Source: Physcia stellaris (Eukaryota; Ascomycota; Lecanoromycetes; Caliciales; Physciaceae). From it: DNA of 64,000 nucleotides. Shown here in pieces: positions 58,598 through 64,000 of the stretch (position 1 is its first letter; each line of letters starts with the position of its first letter). The notes beneath the pieces are model-generated. The model had not been told where the DNA came from. It worked only from the letters and a program-made list of their open reading frames with translations, and searched no databases. Position numbers and translations under genes: made by a program. The stretch covers positions 310,001 to 374,000 of the forward strand of contig JABSSW010000037.1 of NCBI GenBank assembly GCA_018902385.1, given 5' to 3'.

Positions 58598-61496
58598 ATG
58601 CCTGCTAGGAAGCGTGGGTGGGCAGAAATGGAGTCGTCCGAGCCAGCAGAGCCAGCGCAGGATGAGGCTCTACTCAGCAAGCTCCGTAATATGTGGGAGT
58701 TCTCCAATCTTATGCAGTACATCTTCATTTTCGGCAAAGCTGTCAAAATCGACGAAGAATTCGACATTGAGGTACACTTGCCCCTTTGCAGCACAGTCCG
58801 ACCATAAAAGCCCCAGATACACGAAGACCATAGGACACGTGAAAACTGATTAGAATGCAGGACCTTGAAACAGAGTGTCTCAAGCCACAACCGTCGGATA
58901 AGCTGTCAGAAATTGGGCTTGCTCTCCTTAAATACGTCTCCTCCCACCGAGGATTAACGTGAGTAACGAACATTTACGTCCTGATAATATTACTGAACAT
59001 TTCCGACAGTCCCGAGATATTTGACGAGTATACGCGTCGACAATACCTTGCCAAATCTCCTGCCCGTAATCCTTTTGGTGACGACGAAGAACCCAAAAAG
59101 TTCGCAGACTTCGACATCTTCACCAAGTTGCGAGTTCTGGTTCAGCTTTCACAATGGACCTTAATTAACGCAGAGCGGATGAGGGAACGGATGCCGGAGA
59201 TAAAAGACACTGAACAAATTCAATGGGTATGTAAAGCTACGAGCGTGGCCGACAAGGTGCTAAGCAGAATGAGATATGTAGCGCATTGAAGAGATTGGCT
59301 ACGATAAACAGGAACGACTCTATTTTGTGCTCGACGACAATCGACTCTATCGCCGCACTGACCCTCCCCTCCCTGCTCTACAGGCGCCTAAGCCCAAAGC
59401 CAATTCCAAGAAAGGCAAGGCTGCTGCCCGAGCAAGCAAGCGACGGAAGACTGCAGAGTTGGAAGAATCTGTAAATGGTGCTGACGGGGAGGGAGCGATC
59501 CTCGATATCGGGAGGGAGCCTACCGCGGACGACGGATTCGGCGGGCGTAAGTGGGAATGCATCGCTGTCACCCTTTCCGAATATCAGAATTTTCTCGATA
59601 CGATCCGGAAAAGTAGAGACCCTGATGAGAAAGCGCTTCTCAATAGGATTACGGAGGACGTCCTGCCAGTAATCGAGAAGGCGGAGGAAGCGCAGCTAAG
59701 AAAGCTGGCTCGGAGAGAAAGAGAGTTTAGTACAATGCAAAAACTAGCTACAGCTAAGAGATCAAGTAGACTTGCAAGTAAGCAGGAGAGAGAGAGAGAA
59801 GAGCAGGAAGCGGCGGAAGCCGAGCGCAGGAAGAAGACTGATTTGGCAGCGGCAAGAGCTGATCAGGAGAAGCAGAAAAAGATGGAGGAGGCTCGCGAGT
59901 CTCGCATGAAGACTCGGGAACAGCGTCTGAAAGAACGCGAGTTCAAACGTATCCTGCAAGAGGAGGAGCTTGCAAACTTGTCGGATGACAACAAGAAGCT
60001 GGATGCTGGAGAGGCCCGAATGTCGGAGAGACATTTGAAAGCTGAGATGGAGAAGCGGAAGAAGGAACTAGCCGCTCTTGCCGAGGAGGACGAATGGACA
60101 TTTGACTGTTCAGTCTGTGGGGTGCATGGCGAGAACCTTGTAGGTTCCTCTGCTGCTCCCGGATCAGAATTGTGTTGGATACTGACCTGGCAAACAGGAC
60201 GATGGTAGTCACAGTATTGCATGTGAGAAGTGCAATGTCTGGCAACATAGTGCATGTCATGGTATCTCTCAAGATGCAGCTGAGAAGGACGATTTCCACT
60301 TCATCTGTATCGATTGCAAACGTCGTGCAGAAGACGCACTCAAACCCAAGATACCAAGCCTGAAATTCCATATCGGCTCGGCTTCCTCGCCTCCATCTCA
60401 GAGCAACAAGGAAAGGGCTGACGAAAGCAAGAGACGTAAACCTGATCATGATGGACCGCTTCCCCCGATGAAGAAGTTCAAGCACGTCGAGCTCAACGGA
60501 ATGCGTCTCTCTCACCAAGTACGCTCTTTGAACCCTGGACAGCCCTCTCTTGAACAGAGTGGACTACACAACAGGCTCGTGAGTGGTCCTACTTTGTCTC
60601 CACAGGGACAAGTAGATATCGTATCCGGGCAGTTGTCCAACGGAGTCCCGATTACGTCGCCGCCACCAGGGCTTCGATCACCCCCTGGTCCTCCAATATA
60701 TTCTAACGGCTATACTCATCACGTCAACCCTCAGAATGGATACGCTCCCGGCGCCTATACGCAACCCTCGACCACATTCCTGAACAATGATAACTCACGA
60801 AACACAGCTTCGACGGGCACTTATCAATCCAGACTCAATACCGATACGCCTCAACAAGCACAACCAGTACCCCCATCAGCAAACCCATTCCACAACTCCT
60901 TTGATCGTCAACGCGCCAACCGGGCGCTCTCGCCGCTGGCCAATGATCCAGTGTCGTCCTCTCTACAGCAGACTTACAGTCCTGCACCTGCCTCCCATTC
61001 TTACATGCCAGCTACAAACGGCTTACCCTCTCATACCTATTCCTTACCGCCACCACTTCCACCGCCTGTGAAGCACCAATCATCGCCCCCTGCTCCTGCC
61101 GCTAACCACGTCCCTTCCTCGAGTCCCACAATGGGCCCCAAGCTGCCACCGCAGGCTCCACCATCCCCAGGATTCTCGCCAACCAAACAGACTTCACCTC
61201 GCCCGGCGCCACTCAGTAACCCCACGGCTGACTCCGCTATGAGTCCAACACTGCAACGACCTCCACAGTCGCCTGGCCTGTCGCCCATTAAACAGAGATC
61301 CCCTCGTCCAGCCCCTCTGTCAAATGGCCAAGTTGACCCGTCGACTAGTCCGATTGCTGGGCCTGCACTCTCGAGCAAGGCCGCGCCCAGCCCAGGCTTC
61401 TCACCGACCAAGCAGAGTCCCCCAAGGCCGCCGCCATCATTGAGTAACGGTGTCGTTCCGCCTGTTGAGACGTTGAACCCTAGTCCACCACGTTAG
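58598..61496 (+). CDS. PHD-finger chromatin protein with WHIM/DDT-like N-terminal region
   Basis: Nuclear protein, probably a chromatin-remodelling cofactor. Five exons (58598-58771, 58861-58958, 59010-59226, 59282-60139, 60198-61496) give 881 residues. The N-terminal 170 residues (LLSKLRNMWEFSNLMQYIF, then LSEIGLALLKYVSSHRGLTP) resemble a DDT-type helical domain. They are followed by a WHIM-like sequence WRIEEIGYDKQERLYFVLDD-NRLYRRTD, seen in CECR2/RSF1-type ISWI partners. A long charged coiled coil (about 280-430; EREREEQEAAEAERR) precedes a PHD finger at about 438-490: CSVCG, GSHSIACEKCNVWQHSACHG, FICIDCKRR, with the Cys4-His-Cys3 pattern. The C-terminal 390 residues are Pro/Ser-rich with repeated SPGFSPTKQ-type motifs. 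Family assignment beyond PHD is inference. Confidence 0.85.
61140..61470 (+). repeat. Intragenic degenerate repeat encoding SPGFSPTKQ motifs
   Basis: Within the last exon of the PHD gene, three units encode PPSPGFSPTKQTSPRPAPLSN, SPGLSPIKQRSPRPAPLSN and PSPGFSPTKQSPPRPPPSLSN, spaced by 30-45 residues. Each unit has SP and TP-like proline-directed sites. Confidence 0.75.
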
Positions 61497-63631
61497 CAGA
61501 GGGATATTGGTAACTGAGAGACTGGGAGGAGTGCTTCTGCTTTTCAGTTCCTTATGAGTGATGATGATGTTCATCCTCTGTCGGGGGTCCCGTACTACTG
61601 TGCTGTCTCAGATAGTCCAGAAAAAACCTACCTCGTCAGCATTGACTCCTTGATCAATACAGAGGAATTCGGAATGTATTTTCTCAAGACAATTGCAATC
61701 ACTTGTGTCTCATGCATAGCGAGATTTCGAAAACAATATCATTGATGCATTGCAGGCATGAATAGGTGATTTAATGTAGCACATGTACAGTAACTAGAAT
61801 TGACTACGGCACATCAACGTCAAGCGCTTGCCATGGTGGTAGATTTTGTGAGTCAACTAATCACTGAATGTCAACAATTTGGAAAGAAAACACTATGGTA
61901 GAGCTCTCCGTTGTGGGTCAACATGTATGCCACGAAAGCATTAATTTGTGAGGCGCCTATCTTTTAATGCAGGGATTTCTTTACATTACTACCGGCTTCG
62001 TACTGAATAAAGTACACGGGTCGTTTATGCCAAATACTATCATCATCAGAGCTTGAGATCCACTTCGACAACAAGCTCGTCGATGAGCCAGTACTATTGT
62101 CGGTAGTTTGTCTGATTGGTCAAAGTGAGAGCTTGATGCCTCTGCTGGCTCGTTGAACAGCAAGAGGAGCGTACGATGAATTGAATGATCCAACATCAAG
62201 ATAGACGTGGTAGATGTAAACTTTCATGCCAGGTGCTATAGAGAATTTATTATCAAGGGCAGGAAACAGAGTGTGCTGGCAAAGCTTAGATGCCTACTGT
62301 ACTCTCATAGGAGCTTGACAAAAAGAATAGCTTCCAGTATAGAGATAGCCCGGTGACTGTTCTTAGGATTGACACGTTAGCCAAACTCTGCTATTACTGA
62401 CAAGTCTTTCAACGGGTTTGATTTACCCTCAATGAAATAACAATCTCATAAACATTGGCCTCGTCTGTTTCCAAAGAGTACCTTACTAGGGCAACCTTGT
62501 TTAGAAAACAGAGAATGCAAATGCGGGAACGCGTTCACGACTTGGGTGGCGCCAGCCTCTTGGTAGGCGCTTCAGATAATAATATTGTATCGAGTCCGCG
62601 GATAGGCAACCAAGGCTTGAATTGGCCATTCCTTAGCCATAGCCCATGTGCCTTTGGGAGCTGGGTAACAAGTAACAGAGAGTCAAGCTGTAGGGGCAAG
62701 ATTATAAGAGATGGAAATGCGGTTTTTTTCTTTCACATACTGCGTTATGGTGGAAGGAAGAGTGAAAGGAACTTTATTGACTTCACCTTCAACAGCTGAA
62801 GACTAGCCAGCCATATGAGCCTAATGGATTGAACCGTAGAATCTAACTTGTGCCAGAGACAGTCTAGTTGTCATTGCGACCTGCCATTTCGTATCAATGG
62901 TCTCAATGGTGTGGCTCAATGGACGACAAGGGCGATAAGGGGCGTGGTGGTACGACTGGTGGAACAGAACCGTTGTCACAACTGCCCAAGCCCTACTCTG
63001 TGGAATAGTCTGCGCAGGATCTGTACAGCACATCAGGGTCTTTTCTGGATCGGGTATGATTGCATTGGGGGCCGTTGCCCTGGAAGTCATCATTCGACCA
63101 CGCCAAAGAGAGATTGATCTACACCAAGCATTGCCTCAGCCAAACCAAATCTTGTCTTATAGAAGATCCCCAGATGCCTTCATTTCCAGAGTATCTGTGC
63201 CTTACTTCTATGATTATTTCGGCGAATCTCTATCCGCCATGCTTTTGTTCGTTCACCCCTTAGACCGCCTCCGCCATGCCCTGCCATTTTTTCGTACATT
63301 AGATATAGTCCACCTATCCTTTCTTTTTCGTCTCTGAGACGAGTCATAAGAGACGAAAAATCGCGTATACATGGAAACCGTATCCTAGCCTACCGATACT
63401 GATGCTTTTGTGTCTGTAATACCTCCCGCAAACGAAAATCCTCCCTGCTAAGACCCAGAAAGAGCGGACCGTCGCTCATGTGTATGATCGGTGCTGCCAT
63501 GCAAGAACAAGAAACGCTAAAATGCCGTGATAAGACAAAGTAAAAAGTCTAAGAAGTACACATTACTATAATACAACAAGCAAAGGCATGCGATGCGGAC
63601 AAGGAAGCTGAACAACGTATGGCCTTTTTGT
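61497..63631. other. Intergenic region between convergent genes
   Basis: About 2.1 kb between the PHD gene (+) and the last gene (-), with only short ORFs of no recognisable content. Contains the inverted repeat at 63324-63360. Otherwise nothing seen. Confidence 0.45.
63324..63360. repeat. Perfect 12-bp inverted repeat (hairpin)
   Basis: Arms TTTTTCGTCTCT (63324-63335) and AGAGACGAAAAA (63349-63360) with a 13-base loop. It lies about 270 bases downstream of the stop of the minus-strand gene ending at 63632, so it may be in its 3' UTR. Function unproven. Confidence 0.6.
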
Positions 63632-64000
63632 CTAGACAACTGTCATGATTTTCATGTGTCCATTGATTTCGTTATCGTTGCCGGCGATAGCGCTACCCAT
63701 AAAGCTGCCGCTCTTGGGGCTTTGCGTTGTGCGCGGGCTTCTACTAGGAGCAGGGGATGTAGGAGTCTTCTGAAAGATCCTACTGAAAGGTGGATCTGGC
63801 GGAGTTGAAGGGCGGACATCTGGACTCTGCGGGGAGTTTTCGGCCTGGCGGACAATTTCCTTAAGAGCTCTGGTTACCACGCCCGCCCTAGTTACAAGGT
63901 CGCGTAGCGAGGTCGTATCGAAAGGAAGCTTTCTCTGGGAGGATTGCTCTAGCATTGCCAGATCGTAGTGGCTGCGTTGCTGATGTATGTTTTCCAACAC
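63632..64000 (-). CDS. C-terminal part of an unrecognised protein (gene continues beyond window)
   Basis: An open minus-strand frame enters from the window edge and ends at 63632, giving at least 122 residues. The first 60 residues seen are helical and charged (QRSHYDLAMLEQSSQRKLPF, TSLRDLVTRAGVVTRALKEI), followed by a Pro/Ser-rich, SP/TP-containing tail (PSTPPDPPFSRIFQKTPTSP) and a short end NGHMKIMTVV. The composition looks coding, but I cannot name the family. The ATG at the window edge need not be the start. Confidence 0.55.
   Translation of the reverse strand: MLENIHQQRSHYDLAMLEQSSQRKLPFDTTSLRDLVTRAGVVTRALKEIVRQAENSPQSPDVRPSTPPDPPFSRIFQKTPTSPAPSRSPRTTQSPKSGSFMGSAIAGNDNEINGHMKIMTVV

Overview
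The window is nuclear DNA of a filamentous ascomycete (Pezizomycotina). The evidence is dense single genes on both strands, introns mostly of 45-90 nt with clear branch points, a nine-exon beta-tubulin gene, and fungal-specific families (SSK2-type MAPKKK, Pex20, Apq12, Rsc7, Whi2, KIN1). The class cannot be fixed from sequence alone. No rRNA, tRNA, CRISPR array, secondary-metabolite cluster or intact transposase was seen.

Layout. 0-13 kb: the end of an MFS transporter, beta-tubulin, mitochondrial P5C dehydrogenase (PUT2), a Mid2-like membrane sensor (-), a Tat-SF1/Cus2-type splicing factor (-), a medium-chain reductase and an orphan membrane protein (-). 13-28 kb: an ammonium transporter behind a GATA-rich promoter, the HOG-pathway MAPKKK, APQ12 (-), GPN3 (-) and S-adenosylmethionine synthetase. 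28-31.5 kb is gene-poor, with one possible small spliced gene. 31.5-46.3 kb: RSC7, a secreted PQQ-type pyranose dehydrogenase, an F-box protein, SEC13 (-), PEX20 and a second F-box protein. 46.6-61.5 kb: a Whi2-like protein, a GPATCH1 protein (-), KIN1, CAF40 and a PHD-finger protein. The window ends inside the 3' end of an unrecognised gene (-).

The genes are ordinary housekeeping and regulatory loci with no operon-like logic. By theme they cover nitrogen and amino-acid metabolism (ammonium uptake, PUT2, SAM), stress and growth signalling (Mid2-like, SSK2, Whi2-like, KIN1), RNA and chromatin (Cus2, GPATCH1, CAF40, RSC7, PHD), and trafficking or organelles (SEC13, PEX20, APQ12). Exon limits were derived by hand from splice signals plus family conservation. 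For most genes the summed exon lengths are a multiple of three.

The least expected items are an apparently unlabelled family of about 200-bp MITE-like repeats with TATCCC termini (two clear full copies, one decayed copy, one fragment), a GC-AG intron in the SAM synthetase gene, a SEC13 first coding exon consisting only of ATG, and two genes (RSC7, PEX20) whose frame breaks by one base. I found no convincing new biological system.
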